In this document: positions 10,531 to 22,259 of the stretch, in pieces
Layout: each line of letters starts with the position of its first letter
How positions within the stretch are numbered: the stretch's first letter is position 1
Origin: Lumbricus terrestris
Lineage: Eukaryota; Annelida; Clitellata; Crassiclitellata; Lumbricidae
Direction of reading: 5' to 3'
DNA length: 64,000 nucleotides
Assembly (NCBI GenBank): GCA_949752735.1
Contig: OX457038.1
Span: 22,008,655-22,072,654, forward strand
The notes under the pieces: generated by a model
What the model saw: only the letters and a program-made list of their open reading frames with translations
Told to the model about the DNA's origin: nothing
Databases searched by the model: none
Translations under genes and position numbers: made by a program

Positions 10531-11284
10531 AAGTGGTTCTTCGATGTCAGGAATTCATTGGCAATTAGGCCTACCACGTCGTTCCGTTGTTAAAACTATC
10601 CAAACAATTTGAACAGTGGGTTGAACTCGGGTTGCCAACTTTGGATTATGAAATTTCTGGGCATGGCGCGAACCCCCATGATTTGTGAAAATTGTGGTGA
10701 TTAGGATCCAATCACTTTAGCTGAGGACCATAAGCTATCCCGGTCAGAGGCTCCAGTCGCAACAGGGCCTACAAGAGTGAAACCCAGTAAATTATCATCC
10801 TCGTATGTATCCTGCAAAATAAGCTTATATTACATTTAGATTTAGAACTTGGGCCTACTTAGAAAATGTGAAAATACGTATCATTGTATGGATACCATGA
10901 AACTTATAATGGAACACGCAGGCCTACAAGAGGAATATTGTTTAGATTTAAATCTCAATGTTCAAATGTGAAATAGGCTAACTTTTGCTTTGAACAAAAT
11001 TTCTGCCCCCCCTCATAGCATAATGTAAGAAATTTTGGCAAGGTTTATCGATATTGACCTTCACACACAGTTCAGCTTTTACCAGTTCAAGCCTCATCCT
11101 GTTGCATTCATCAATGAGAAAATATGCTCAACATGTGCATTACTAATCGGAATTGCGTAAAATTTGGAGCATCACAATTTTAAACAAAATTCTACCCAAC
11201 GTTCGTCGACTTTTGACTTTGTCTTCAGTTTTGGAAGAACTTGTCGGTGCAACACTCCTTGTAAAAGTCATCTCCAAAAACTGT
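10531..11284. other. No gene seen
   Basis: AT-rich with a few AGGCCTA words that are common in this genome. No exon, terminal repeat or reverse-transcriptase trace recognised. Confidence 0.35.
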
Positions 11285-12810
11285 AATTCCACATTAGTCC
11301 GGGATGTTAGCGAAAAATTGTGCATTTTGGTGCTACAAGCAAAAGAAAGATATTTTTGAGTTCAGGAAGAAATTCTAAGAAAAATGTGATATAGTGCCAG
11401 TTGAAAAAATGGGAAAAATTTTTCCACTTTTTAATCCTCTAAACATTATCCAATATCCATCCTCCCATTATGCGTATAAAATATTCAGGTAACTCGGATT
11501 AACCCCATCTGTGCAATTGGCCTATTTCTGCATTTAATTGATAACGCTTTATTAATATTGTCCTGCTTTTGTTCACTGTGTCATTCCTTGTAAGATCACG
11601 ATGGTAGAAACCTTATATTGCTGATCAGATGTAAAGTCAAGACTTGTTAGTTCGATCCATTCTGCTATTCGTGGCTAATAATAAGATCATATTTAGAGTC
11701 ATTTAGGTTTAGCTTACATTTGAGACCTGTCAATGTTGTGTTCGTCTTACCTTAGCGACTTTTTAATGCCATTCGCATATAAAATTATATCTACAGTAAA
11801 CATCAGCTGTGACAAACTTTGAACGATTACTGTAATAATTTAACAAACAAGCAGCAGTCTCACATATTCGTATGTATTATTGTCATAACATACAAATATA
11901 CACCTTAATATATTCTTTCAATATCTCTCCAATAGCCTATGTAATTATAGGCTACGACTTAGCATAATAAATATCGTTATAGATAATGCCTTACCCAGGA
12001 GTGAATAAATCATACCCTGGTTATGATGTCCTATCTGGGAGAGATAATGTGCGGGGATTATGTCCAGGGATTCGTGTTCGTCCACCGAACCACGGTAAAT
12101 GTTAATTCCAATGTGATTTTAGCTCTCCGGTTGCAAAACTATAAAAATAATGAAAAATGGCGGCCATTTTGGGCGCCATCTTGGTTTTCAGAGAGAGCTT
12201 CTGATGGATTGTTTTGCACTTTTGATATGTTATTCTACTCCTATCCCTTCACCTATGCTGAAAATTTCAGCTTGTTACGAGCATTTTCCAGGTGATAATT
12301 AATTACCTTGTAAAATGACGGCCATCTTGGACGCCATCTTGGTTTCCAGAAAGAGCTCCTGAAGGATTGCTTGGCACTTTTGGAATGCCATTCTACTCAT
12401 ACTTCTACGCCTATCCTGCAAATTTCGGCTTGTTACGAGCTTTTTCCAGGTGATGACTAATGACCTTGGGAAATGGCGGCCATTTTGTACGCCATCTTGG
12501 ATTTCGGAAAGAGCTCTTGAAGGATTGTTTGGCACTTTTCGTATCTCATTCTACTAATATTCCTACACATATCGTGAAATTTTCAGCTTGTTATGAGCTA
12601 TTTCAACATTTTGATCTAACGTTCCTGGAAAAAATCCAATGGAAAAAAACTGGAAAAAAGTGGAAAAATTTTTCCCATTTTTTCAACTGGCACTATATCA
12701 CATTTTTCTTAGAATTTCTTCCTGAACTCAAAAATATCTTTCTTTTGCTTGTAGCACCAAAATGCACAATAACGATGTTTTCGACCGCTAAGAGACCGGA
12801 CTACATGTGC
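11285..12810. mobile_element. Long inverted-repeat element with satellite core
   Basis: The arms at 11317-11432 and 12654-12770 are inverted near-identical copies (left arm contains TTTTGGTGCTACAAGC, right arm GCTTGTAGCACCAAAA). Weaker homology extends out to about 11285 and 12810. Between them lie three 158-bp tandem units (12157-12630). No transposase or clear target duplication was found, so the class is unknown. A non-autonomous DNA transposon is most likely. Confidence 0.72.
12157..12630. repeat. Three 158-bp tandem units with YY1-like sites
   Basis: The word ATGRCGGCCATYTTG begins at 12157, 12315 and 12473, an exact 158-bp period twice. Each unit holds an ATGGCGGC-type motif, its inverse, and CGCCATCTTGG. 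These match the known YY1 core (AANATGGCGGC and its complement). Units also share GAGCT...TGAAGGATTG and TTGTTACGAGC blocks. Identity is roughly 75-85 per cent by eye. Confidence 0.85.
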
Positions 12811-13019
12811 CAATGAGTTCTAAAAACTGCTGAACAAAGACATTTAATCAAGACTCGATACTTTGATTTTTTCTATGGCATTATTTTCAAAATTGAACCA
12901 CTGATTCAAGTATGCTAATGCTCGTGTGTAGACATTGAGTTTATCTTTCTTGATGGATCATCGTGCAATCCATAATTTGAATTCCGGTTCATTCAGCTAT
13001 TCCTCAATGGCTTCAACAA

Positions 13020-13770
13020 TGACTCTTCTTCCAACCACACTTTCTTTGCAAATTCTCCTGTCCGAAACCTAGGTGTTATCTTTGACCAGCATCTTAGCTT
13101 CTCCGACCACATAACCCAACTTTCCCGCACTTTGTTTCATGCACATACGAGATCTCCGCAGAATCCGACCTATGCTCGACTTTAAAACTACATCCACAAT
13201 AGCCACATCCATAGTTCATGCGAAACTTGATTACTGCAACTCTCTCTTCCTAAACATTGATATAACCCAAATTAACCGCCTCCAAGCTATCCAGAATGCT
13301 CTCGCCCGTGCAGTGACGAAAACCCCCAAACGTCACTACATCACTCCTGTCCTGAAATCACTTCACTGGCTCAAAATACCTGAACGCATCGAATACAAAG
13401 TCCTCTCACTCACTTACAATATTTACACTTCAATCATCCCAGCCGTTCTACCTTTGTCAGTTGTTCACCATCCAGCCACCTCGTTCAACACGCTCCATTA
13501 CACTGCTTCGCCCTCCCATCACTTCATCACTGAAATTTGCAAACCGCTCCATAGCCATTGCCGTTCCACCTCTCTGGAACAAACTTCCGCCAGCACTTCG
13601 GCAAACTTCCAACCCATCATACGAACTCACCAAAACTCCACCTCTCGCTATCTCCCCACAGGTCTTTCACTCAAAACTGAAAACATTGCTCTTTCACAAA
13701 TCCTATCCTGATTCCTCCTCTTCTCATCACATCCCTCGTCATTTCAATTCTAAACATCACCCACCTTAGC
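13020..13770 (+). pseudogene. CR1/L2-like LINE reverse transcriptase, C-terminal part
   Basis: Reading across three forward frames gives the typical end of a CR1/L2-group non-LTR reverse transcriptase: VRNLGVIFDQHLSFSDHI, then HIRDLRRIRPMLDFKT and KLDYCNSLFLN, then LKSLHWLKIPERIEYKVLSL, then FANRSIAIAVPPLWNKLPPA. The YADD catalytic block and everything upstream are missing, so the copy is 5'-truncated, as is usual for LINEs. Frame changes near 13140 and 13450 disable it. It is followed by a 3' UTR with GAGCGCCTG...GGGCGCTGTAGAA and a GATTAC repeat tail ending about 13915. The group assignment comes from conserved blocks recalled, not a search. Confidence 0.85.
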
Positions 13771-13915
13771 TGTCCATCTATCTGCCTGCCTGACTCTTCG
13801 GACTTGACCCACTGCCTATTGATTTTGTTTTGATTGAGCGCCTGTGAATAAGCTGGTTCCCGCGACTTGGCTTTTGTGGGCGCTGTAGAAGTCTCAAGAT
13901 TACGATTACGATACC
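13771..13915 (+). mobile_element. LINE 3' UTR and tail
   Basis: Short 3' UTR of the LINE above. It contains GAGCGCCTGTGAATAAGC and TGTGGGCGCTGTAGAAGTC and ends in ATTACGATTACGAT, a short-unit tail typical of CR1/L2-like LINEs. Confidence 0.7.
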
Positions 13916-15170
13916 TCTCTAAAACAACAATTCCTTCTCTTTTTCTTAGGCAGCGTTAAAGTACTTGCTTTACTGTTCACTCCCAGAGCAGATGGAAGTG
14001 ATTCAGAATAATCATTTTCACAGTCTTGACTTTTGCTGGTGTCCGTGTTCAATGCAGCATTGCTTGATTGCTTGAAGCCCTTAGTAGTATTTTATTCTTT
14101 AAAATATTTCTTGAATACAAATTATTTAAATATATATTGTAATGATGTCCTTGGTCCTACCCATACATTCTTACCATGTTATATGTAGTTGATTGATAAT
14201 TACACATGTTAAGTTAGGGAGAGGCCCTAGTTAGTAATTCTAATGAGAATTATTGCATTGTGCTGTATAATTAATTGATCAGTACTTTTGACCAGTTCTT
14301 AGGGGCAAAAATATATTAATTCAGGGGAAGTTCATTATGATCAATGGCGAAATAACGAACGTCAGCGAAAAGGGTCGTCTTTTGTACACGCGCACTGAGA
14401 AGAACAGCGAGGAAGACGGAGTTGATGACTGCCAGGGGAAGAGCTGTCGTGAACGCCAATAGGTTGTAGTCAAACTATATTTGACGGAAAGGGATTTCCA
14501 TGACATTAAGAGGATAATTCATTGTGTTCGTGAAGCATAATGGGACAGTCGAAGTCAGCGTTATCATTAACCTGTTGTAACACCGGTGCCTTGTATTCAC
14601 AGGCGACCGATGATCTTCAGTGCTGTTACCCTTGTCATTGAGAAATTACGAGAACTTAAGACATTTACGCAGAACAGTAAACGGATGGTATTATCAAGTG
14701 TTGTGAACAATAAGGAAAAAGAGTTGTTCAAATTGAAAACAGTTGCGACGAAAATCATTGCTATTTGGGTCAAAAAGTGCGGCACCGATCATCATCGAAA
14801 TCGAAGAATTCTACTACAGCAGCGGAGAGCAACAACAGAAGAAAAGATTAGTAATTCAAGCCCAGTGGTGAGAAGCAACCAACGCTAAAGAATTCAACGT
14901 GGGAGGGTAGCTATAATAGTTATATTCTTAAAATTCGAATAAGAAGTACTGGTCTAGTAAGCAATAGGCCTGTATAAAATCAGACATTTCTCATACCCTT
15001 GACAAATGATCCATTAGCTATATATGTTGATATATATTTATATTATTATTATTATTAAATAAATTAAATATGCGCGCAAGGTCACACCGAAATGTGAAGT
15101 TGAGAGACATGGATAGTCAGCCGCCAGAGGAAGATGCAGTTAGAGATCCATGTGCTTGAAGGCCTAGGAG
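13916..15170. other. No gene assigned
   Basis: A 100-codon frame at 14586-14888 (+), rich in K, R and V, has no domain I recognise. Its reverse strand is also open, and it lacks clear splice sites. A TTA microsatellite lies at 15035-15056. Confidence 0.35.
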
Positions 15171-15299
15171 CATGGGCGGAGACTTAGGGGGGCAGCGGGG
15201 GACGGTCCCCTCGAAAGTTTGTGGTGGGGGGACAGAGGTGCTTATACCCCTTCCAATATTTCAGAAATATCATCTTATCAAATATCATCAGCTGTCATC

Positions 15300-16066
15300 T
15301 TAACAAAATAACTCAGTTTCCAATGCTGATAGTCATGGTTTAATTCTTTAGAGTGTTGCATCCAAATTGTTTGGATTTCCACACTGTAATCGTAGCTTTT
15401 CTAACTGTCATAAAATTACTCAGTTTCCAATGCTTATTAAAATGACAGCTTAAATTACTACAATTGGCATATGGAAATTCAAAAATTCTAAACAATGTCC
15501 AGGTGACATTCATTAAAGTCTTAAGACATGTAATTCAGCAATGAAATTATGAGAATTTTTTTGAGATCACTTCGTAAAATGTTTCCATTAGAGTGTAGAA
15601 ATTTTAAACAATAAAACAGTAAGGGGGAAACTTTGAAGTCTTAAATTAGGACTATTAGCACTCAAATGATGAGCATTTTATTTAAAATAATAGCCTAAAA
15701 TACTGCAATTGCAGAAGTGATTAAAAAATGTTCAACATGGGGGACACTTTGAAATGTTAGACCAGGGCTATTAGCACTGAAATGATGAGCAATTTCGTTA
15801 AAATAACAGCATAAAATGCTACCATTGCTGTGTGGAAATTCAAAAGACCTTGATATTGGGGGGACTTTTAAGTCTTAAACCAGACTATTAGCACAGAAAT
15901 TATGAGCAACTTCATTAAAATGACAACCTAAAATGCTACCATTGCATTGTAGAAATTAAAAACATTTAAAAAATGGAGAGGGCACATATGAAGTCCTAAA
16001 GCAGGACTATTAGCACTGAAATAATGAACAATTTTGTTAAAATGATAGCCTAAAATGCTAAAATTG
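15300..16066. repeat. Tandem ~117-bp units inside the hAT
   Basis: The word CTATTAGCAC(A/T) recurs at about 15652, 15768, 15885 and 16007 (spacings 116, 117, 122). Units share AAATGATGAGCA, TTAAAATRACAGC and a CTACCATTGC block. Six or so diverged units are present, the earliest ones hardest to align. Confidence 0.8.
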
Positions 16067-16817
16067 GTTCTAGGACAGTAGTCCTAGAACGATCACAGGT
16101 CAACTGATCTAGGGACTACTGATCAAAGGACTACTGATCAAGGGACTACTGATCAGAGGCAACTCATCAAGGTACTATTGATCACAAATTATACAACGCA
16201 CATTGCACATCGAACATAGAATGAATCATCAAACGACTTGTTGGGGTCCGATTTGTTTGCCAAGGAATGTTTATTTAAACTCCCCACGGCCCAACAAAAA
16301 GTCCCATAAATATTTGGAGAGTTTTGCATTTCATTTCAACAACGTACCTGTGTGCTATTGCATTTCTGTCTCACGCTTAACTATAATTATGTCAGACAGT
16401 ACGGTTTTAAAGTTCTTAATGGGCTTAAATAACTACTATATTGCTTGTTAAATACGACCGTATGCTATTAAACTCGGCAAGACAATTTCTTTATTTAGCG
16501 TATAATCAAGTTTTTCGAGTTATACAATGGACTTCGATGTATGTTACTTTGTGTTCTACCAGTCATAAATTTAGTAATTTTACTGAAATCGTTTGCTAAT
16601 AACTAATTTTCGATAGTATTAACACTGAGTAAACCAATTCCGGTATTGAGTTTCAATCTATTAAATTGTTCTCTGATTTCATTGTTCATTCTTAGACAAC
16701 ATGGACTGTGATCAATAGTACCTTGACGAGTTGCCTCTGATCAGTATTCCCTTGATCAGTAGTCCTTTGATCAGTAGTCCCTAGATCAGTTGACCTGTGA
16801 TCAGTAATCCGCATACC
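16067..16817. mobile_element. Mutator-like miniature element with repeat-built arms
   Basis: Inverted arms of about 100 bp (16091-16185 and 16705-16802) contain repeated GGACTACTGATCA words. The 9-bp direct repeat CTAAAATTG flanks it (16058-16066 and 16818-16826), a length typical of Mutator-like elements. At the left end a perfect hairpin GTTCTAGGAC/AGTA/GTCCTAGAAC (about 16067-16090) is not matched at the right end. The interior frame at 16203-16451 has no known domain. Confidence 0.8.
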
Positions 16818-16964
16818 CTAAAATTGCAGCATGAAAAATAAAAACATTTGACATTTAGGAAGGTAGCACAAACCTCTTTTCCTGCTCGGCGCTTCGCGCC
16901 TGGGCGATCGTTTTTTGACCGCTCGTCCGTCCCCCCCAAAGTTCGGATCAAGTCTCCGCCTATG

Positions 16965-17185
16965 CCAAGGAGAAGTAGTGAATTTTGAGCCGCTTTTTGA
17001 AGGAAGGAAGTGAAATTGTGCTTCGAAGAGAGAGCGGACGCCGATTCCATTCCCTTAGTGCAGAGGCATGGAATGCAAGCGAGCCCATAACTGTTTTGCA
17101 TCGATGTTCAGCTAAAAGACTTGTACCCGATGAACGCAAGCAACGAGGAGGAATGTAAGGAGTTAGTAGTGACTTAAGGTAGGAA
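16965..17185 (-). pseudogene. LINE reverse transcriptase C-terminus
   Basis: On the minus strand one frame reads PSYLKSLLTPYIPPRCLRSS, then GSLAFHASALREWNRRPLSL, then STISLPSFKKRLK. This is the standard end of CR1/L2-like or Rex-like non-LTR reverse transcriptases (pattern PSYL..LL..Y.P.R.LRSS ... LWN.LP.S.R ... FK..LK). Only the last ~70 residues remain. The hAT at 15171-16964 is inserted right at the C-terminal end, so LINE downstream sequence, if any, would lie left of 15170. No catalytic residues are present, so the piece cannot function. Confidence 0.75.
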
Positions 17186-17399
17186 GGTGTGTCGACTCTT
17201 CTCTGTCGGGCGTCGACTGCGGCATGGACTGACTTGTACGACTCTCTAGCCTCGACTAACTGGGCTCCACTAGCTCCTGCTTCAACCTCAGCTGGGCTTC
17301 ATCGGTGCTGGTCGGTGTTGCAGCAGGCTCCCGGTGTTCTCCAACAACTCTGTCGTCGATGCGGCTATGTCCGTCCTTACTGTCTGGCATGCAGAAAGT

Positions 17400-17560
17400 C
17401 CTCCTATTATGGAGCTGCGGGGGGCGGGGATGAGGTCCGGACCGGTCTGAGTCCGGGCCGGAGGGGGAATGGGCTGAGGTCCGAGCTGGCGGGGAAGGGG
17501 CTGAGGTCCGGATCAGTCTGGAGGAGGGAAGGGGCTGGAGGTCCGAGTTGGCTGGGTTGA
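17400..17560. repeat. G-rich imperfect minisatellite
   Basis: Repeated GGGGMTGAGGTCCGG-like units with many G runs (GGGG, GGGGG), GC-rich against AT-rich surroundings. Plus-strand G-quadruplex formation is plausible from the run spacing. The overlapping frames on both strands are composition artefacts. Confidence 0.6.
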
Positions 17561-17653
17561 GGTTCACAAGGATAGCAATTTTGAATTTCGCTACAGTATC
17601 GCTCATGTAGTGTTAGATATGAAGTTCAAGGAAGAATAGCTTATGGTTTGTAA

Positions 17654-17862
17654 GTGCACTTGTTATAGCGCCCCTTCAAGCTTTCTCCTCAAGGCACTCA
17701 CGACTACTGTGCGGACACTGCATCGGAGTTTCACGCCGAAGCACTGAGCAATTGCGAGTGAAGGACTTGCTCAAGGATCCTAAGCGGCAACCTGAGGTGG
17801 ATTCGAACCTGCGACCCTCCGGCTGCAAGGCAACGAACATGCCAGCTACACCACCATGCCCC
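17654..17862 (-). mobile_element. tRNA-derived SINE (family S1)
   Basis: Inverse copy of the SINE at 5446 and 56205. Reading on the minus strand it starts GGGGCATGGTGGTGTAGCTG, has B-box GGTTCGAATCC (complement near 17799-17809) and GGACTTGCTCAAGGATCC-like body. It ends GAAGGGGCGCTATAACAAGT. It keeps the fuller body (TTCGGCGTGAAACTCCGATG) seen in the 56205 copy and missing in the 5446 copy. Confidence 0.9.
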
Positions 17863-18844
17863 AACTGTATGTATAACTGATATAGCACTTAATTTTGTAA
17901 TTTTGAACCAGTTTAGTTAATCCTCCTTTTCAGTGATATCCACTGCGTCTCCCACATCACAAATACAAATATTGTCAGTGGCATCGAGAAGGAAGTGCAC
18001 ACTGGACAGAATGGATCGCCCATAAACAAATATTTACATCCCACTCGCCATTTAGGAAACATTGTGCCGCATACCCTGAACTCATGTCAAAGTTTCCTTT
18101 GGCCAAAACACTTTTTTGTCACTTCCTTTATCATGCAATTTTTAATTGTCGGATTTATCGAAACCATCATCATTTAAACCTAATTCTTCAAGGAAATGTC
18201 AAGCTTACTCGTGAATCTATACGTCCGTGAGGTCCGTCATCTTGTGTTATTTCAATATGCATTAACTCGTAGGTGGACACATGAAAATGCGTGCGTGTTA
18301 TAATCAAGTGCGTGAGTATACATGAGTGCGTGTTATATAATTCAAATTTTACTCAAAGCCCTAAAGTAGTGGGTGATATATGGATGCGTGTTGGACACAG
18401 GTACGTGTTATTTCTGAGAAAATACGGTACACACAGTCGCACACACGCTCGTGTAGGTCTAGGGCATTCATGACGTGATTTTATGGGGTCTCAAGGACAT
18501 TCGATACAGCCAGCCTAGCCTTGCGGTATAAACGCCTAGGACCGAAACCTGCCAGACGAATCTTGTGGACCCATAGATCACAGAAAAGGAACGGTCCTGC
18601 TGGAAGAAAGCGATTGAGTAAAAGAAGGTTCCAGTGTTAAAGGCTGTACTAATTGTTGGTGCTGTTTGACATCAGCTCATGTGACCTGTCGATAGCTCTA
18701 TAAATAACTGAAAGGAGGCCAATGTGGAGTCATCCTTTCAGAAACCAGAACTGAACATCGGGAGCAGGTAATTTTTATTGAGGAAGACAATAACTATTGA
18801 TAGCATTGGTTATTGGTATAAAGTTATTAGAAGCAGCTGTGTTC
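17863..18844. other. No gene seen
   Basis: Contains repeated GTGCGTG/ATGCGTG words near 18285-18410 but no array. No exon or transposon end recognised. Confidence 0.35.
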
Positions 18845-19000
18845 ATCATCATCATCGAAATCCTTGGGCTAAACGCCCGTAGGTGTCCGGCACCACTCTC
18901 TGTTTGAGTCTCTCGCGTCATGCTGCCCATCTTCAACCTGTCCGGTCTGCAGGTCCATACCATTAACATCTTGAACCAGCTAGACCATCTTGTCTGATGA
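18845..19000 (-). mobile_element. Probable RTE-like LINE 3' end
   Basis: The minus strand ends in a GATGATGAT tail and, upstream of it, a degenerate frame resembling the C-terminal end shared by the copies at 51088 and 62878 (acidic/arginine-rich DR..W stretch, a stop, then GAT repeats). Weak alone, but the tail and layout match. Confidence 0.4.
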
Positions 19001-19724
19001 AGAGAATATGGGGAGAGATGCACGAAGGACAACCTGGGTCAATGCCCGTATGTGTCCAAAGCTCTCTCCCCCCGACTCTCTCCACTGGTCTGTACTGACC
19101 GGCCTGTGCATGTCAGCTCCACATCATGACACCTTGAAGCATCTGGGTCGCTATGTCACTTGTGTCGTGGTTTTTTGCGGATTTCTATGGTCTGTGTTCA
19201 GCTGTGTTCAGTCCTTCACAAATAGGCACAGGAACAAGTATGGACCATTTTGCTACACTTGAAGAATACCCTCATGGAGGCAGTATTAATTTCGAGAATG
19301 AAACTAAAACGAAGAAGATACAGCAATCGTTTACGAAAACGAGAACTATAAAGAAAATGTGAACTAAAACTAAATTAAAATGAAAAAGAATTACGTTGAT
19401 CAAAATAAAAATGAGAACAATATTGAAATCTTAAACGAAAACTTTAGAAAATACAAACTAATTTGAGCTAGATTATTGAACATGAAGCAGTTGAACTTCA
19501 CACTAGGGCCCTACATTACTGTCGCCCTACTCTACTCGTCTCTCTTGACCCACAAAGAAGTGTTAGAGGGTGTCTCATTCAACATCAATTCATTTTATGC
19601 CTCAGCTTTCTAATTCCTCTTTAATTAACCTCATCTCTTCTATCTGCCTAAGTTCTATCTCATGCACTTCACTTATTGAACACGTGAACTGCTCCCATTT
19701 TAACATTGCTATCCCACTCGTCTC
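19001..19724. other. No gene seen
   Basis: A segment near 19578-19632 (CATCAATTCATTTTATGCCT...TTTAATTAACCTC) resembles 22468-22512 beyond the piggyBac, a diverged direct repeat flanking that element. No exon recognised. Confidence 0.4.
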
Positions 19725-19743
19725 TTAACACGTTGGCCGCTAC

Positions 19744-19805
19744 GGACGTGTTAACATGTCCCAAAATGGGCTATCTCTGACGCTAGGGACATGTATACAC
19801 GTCCC
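19744..19805. repeat. Subterminal palindromes of the piggyBac
   Basis: GGACGTGTTAACATGTCC (19744-19761) and GGGACATGTATACACGTCCC (19786-19805) are near-palindromic and related to each other. The first has TTAA at its centre. They sit where piggyBac transposases are known to bind subterminal repeats. Confidence 0.7.
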
Positions 19806-19998
19806 TTATGTATCGGCCGCTTATATTTCCTGCCGTCTATTATTAATAAAGGGCATCTTCCGCCATCTGTTGAATGTATGTAAAATTAATTTTAGCAGTC
19901 TAGCAAATAAAAATCGAACGAATGAAGCGTCTGCTGATGTGTCCTCCATCTTGTTCCTTGCGTCTGTAGGTAATTACAGTATATAAAATCAACAAATT

Positions 19999-22259
19999 AT
20001 GAGTTGTGCGAAAAAACGAAAATTTAGTTTGCAGAAAGCTGTGCAGATGCTGTACGAATCGGACGATGAATCCTTTGATGACATTTTTTTTTTATAGATA
20101 TTCGTTTAATTCGTGAAAAACGTCCAGGTTGACACACCGCAGCCTGGTTACATGGTGAACATCAAGAGAGACAAACATCATAAAATTAAATTAAAACGTC
20201 TTACTAAAAAAAAGATCATTGTTAATGAGATTGAATGATTTAATGGTTGTAAGCGTTCTTGTAGAGGACTCTGGAAATAAAGTTTATGTTGTCCTTGTGC
20301 GGGAGCTGGAAATTATGACGTCGGGGTCGAAGGTTGTAAACCGTACTGGTCATTTGGGGAAATTGGTCGCGAAGGACATGACAACTGTTCCATATGACGG
20401 CGCGGAGCAAGCGCTCGTCAGATTCCTCAACCATATCAGCAGCAGAGGGCGAGGCATCAGGTAGAAATCCCATCCGCTGGATTCGGCGCATGAAACGATC
20501 CAAGCGCGACCGATCTCCTTCCGTAGTAGACCCCCACCAGGCAGGGGCGGCGTACATGAGGCAGTGACGATGATCGAGACAGTAACTACGAAATGAGTGA
20601 CGATAGTCACACCACTGAATTGTATGTCTTGTATAATGCAACACCAGAGCACGTGGGCACTGACACGGCTGAAAGCGAGTCATACGAAGGTGAACCTGAC
20701 CCTTCATCTGTAGCACCAGCAGCTTCTACATAGACTGCAATTCAACCACCACAAGCTGTTTGGGAGCCCGTGAATGCAAACTATGTTCCAAATGTGAGTT
20801 TTACCATGACTGAAAAGCCAGGCATATTGTGCAATTCTTTGACTGTGAACAGTTTACCTGTTGACTTTTTCAACTGTTTTGTGCTGATGAGATTGTTACC
20901 TTGCTTGTGACTGAAACCAACAGATTTGCTGAACAGTTTCTTGCAAGTGCAACATTGACACCGAAGATCAGAGCTTGCAAATGGATAGGGCAACCAACAA
21001 ACCCCACAGAAATACAGAAATTCTTGGGAATGATGTTGATGATGGGTCCTGTCAAGAAGCCGCTTATTGCAGATTACTGGTGAACAGATCCTGTTCTTGC
21101 TACGCCAGTATTCAACAACACAATGCCACGCGATAGATTTGAATTGCTTCTGAAGTTCTGGCATTTCTGTGACAACGAGGAACAGGTTGAAGGCGATCGT
21201 CTATTCAAGCTAACATCTATGAGGCACTGTTATCTCGCTTCCAGGCAGCGTATATACCAGAAAAAGAGATGTCTATAGATGAATCGATGGTTCTTTGGAG
21301 AAGATGGCTGCTATTCAGACAATACATCGCAGGCAAAAGACACAAGTACGGAATAAAGCTATACATGCTCTGCGAAACAAGTGGGTATGTGTGGAACATG
21401 CTTTTTATTCTGGAAAATCTGAATCTATATCTGGGTTTGGCCATGCTGAAAGTGTTGTTCTGAAGCTCAAGGAGGACAGGCTCGACAAAGGTCATTCACT
21501 TTACGTCGACAACTTTTACACCAGTGTTCCTCTTGCAAAGACCCTACTTAGCAGGAAAACATTGCTATGTGGAACATTGAGACGTAACCGGAAATATCTA
21601 CCTGCTGCTGTTACATCTGCAAAGCTGCGAACTGGTCAACACATTGTCCGCCGAAATGGCAACATAACTGTACTGAAGTGGAAGGACAAGAGAGACATAA
21701 TGATGTTGTCCACTCATCACGCTGGGCATCTTATGGATTGTCAAAAGAAGAACCGACAGGGTCAGGTTGTAAAAAAGCCGGACTGCATCTTAGACTATAA
21801 CAATTTCATGTGTGGCGTTGACCGGATAGACCAACTGTTGTCTTATTACACACCGCTGAGAAAATCACTGAAGTGGTATTAAGGAAAGGTCGTGCTGCAG
21901 ATGATGTCGTAAATGCATTCCTACTCTGCAAGAAGCTTGGAGGAACGAGATGCCAGATTTGGTTCCGAACGAATGTTGTTCGTTCTCTTCTCAGAAGTCA
22001 AGATCGACCAGAGACGGCTGCTTCGTCAGTCGCCTTGAAGCAACACAAGGCCTCAGACCTCTCGTGACTCAGTGGACAGCACTACATGGATGTCATCCCT
22101 TCAGCTGCAACCAAAGCAGGACCTTGCAGAAAGTGCGTTGTATGCGGCAAGAATGGAAAGTGCAAGGAAATGCGTTACTTTTGTGAAACGTGCCCCTCAG
22201 AGCCTGCACTGTGTGTGGCACAATGTTTCAAACTATTTCATACTAAATATGAGTTTTAG
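19999..22259 (+). pseudogene. piggyBac transposase, decayed
   Basis: Begins MSCAKKRKF with an acidic N-terminus (ESDDESFDD), is cut by a LINE, and resumes in an acidic stretch near 20566. The core follows: ETNRFAEQF, KFLGMM, a stop at about 21081, MPRDRFELLLKFWHF, a frame change near 21225, SIDESM with the first catalytic Asp, another frame change near 21405, DNFYTS with the second Asp, LKWKDKRD, and the third block FMCGVDRIDQL. The C-terminal cysteine-rich domain (CRKCVVCGK, CETCPSEPALC, CFKLFH) is intact and ends at a TAG at 22257-22259. All three DDD blocks survive as words, but the frame is broken by at least one stop and two frame changes besides the insertion. Confidence 0.92.
20084..20560 (-). 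mobile_element. 5'-truncated LINE inserted in the piggyBac gene
   Basis: The minus strand encodes the end of a non-LTR reverse transcriptase (YAAPAWWGSTTEGDRSRLD, then HVLRDQFPQ, YNLRPRRHNFQLP, NFISRVLYKN) and stops. Its A-rich tail appears as the T run at 20084-20093. The flanks read as the acidic N-terminus of the piggyBac transposase on both sides. A target duplication of a few bases (TGAC) is possible but not certain. Confidence 0.85.

Larger units (their letters stand above)
15171..16964. mobile_element. hAT-like element, 1.8 kb
   Basis: Ends CATGGGCGGAGACTT and AAGTCTCCGCCTATG are inverted copies with one difference. They are flanked by 8-bp direct repeats CCTAGGAG (15163-15170) and CCAAGGAG (16965-16972), with one mismatch. 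Inside are tandem ~117-bp units (15300-16066) and an independent element with a 9-bp target duplication (16067-16817). No transposase was found. Confidence 0.82.

Noticed and set aside
12023..12816. Several 80-118-codon frames
   Set aside because: They run through the 158-bp tandem units and the inverted arm; periodic nonsense, not genes.
14586..14888. 100-codon K/R/V-rich frame
   Set aside because: No domain recognised, opposite strand also open, no splice support; kept only as a remark.
17189..17606. Overlapping 120-codon frames on both strands
   Set aside because: They arise from the G-rich minisatellite; proline/glycine/arginine composition on both strands and no domain.
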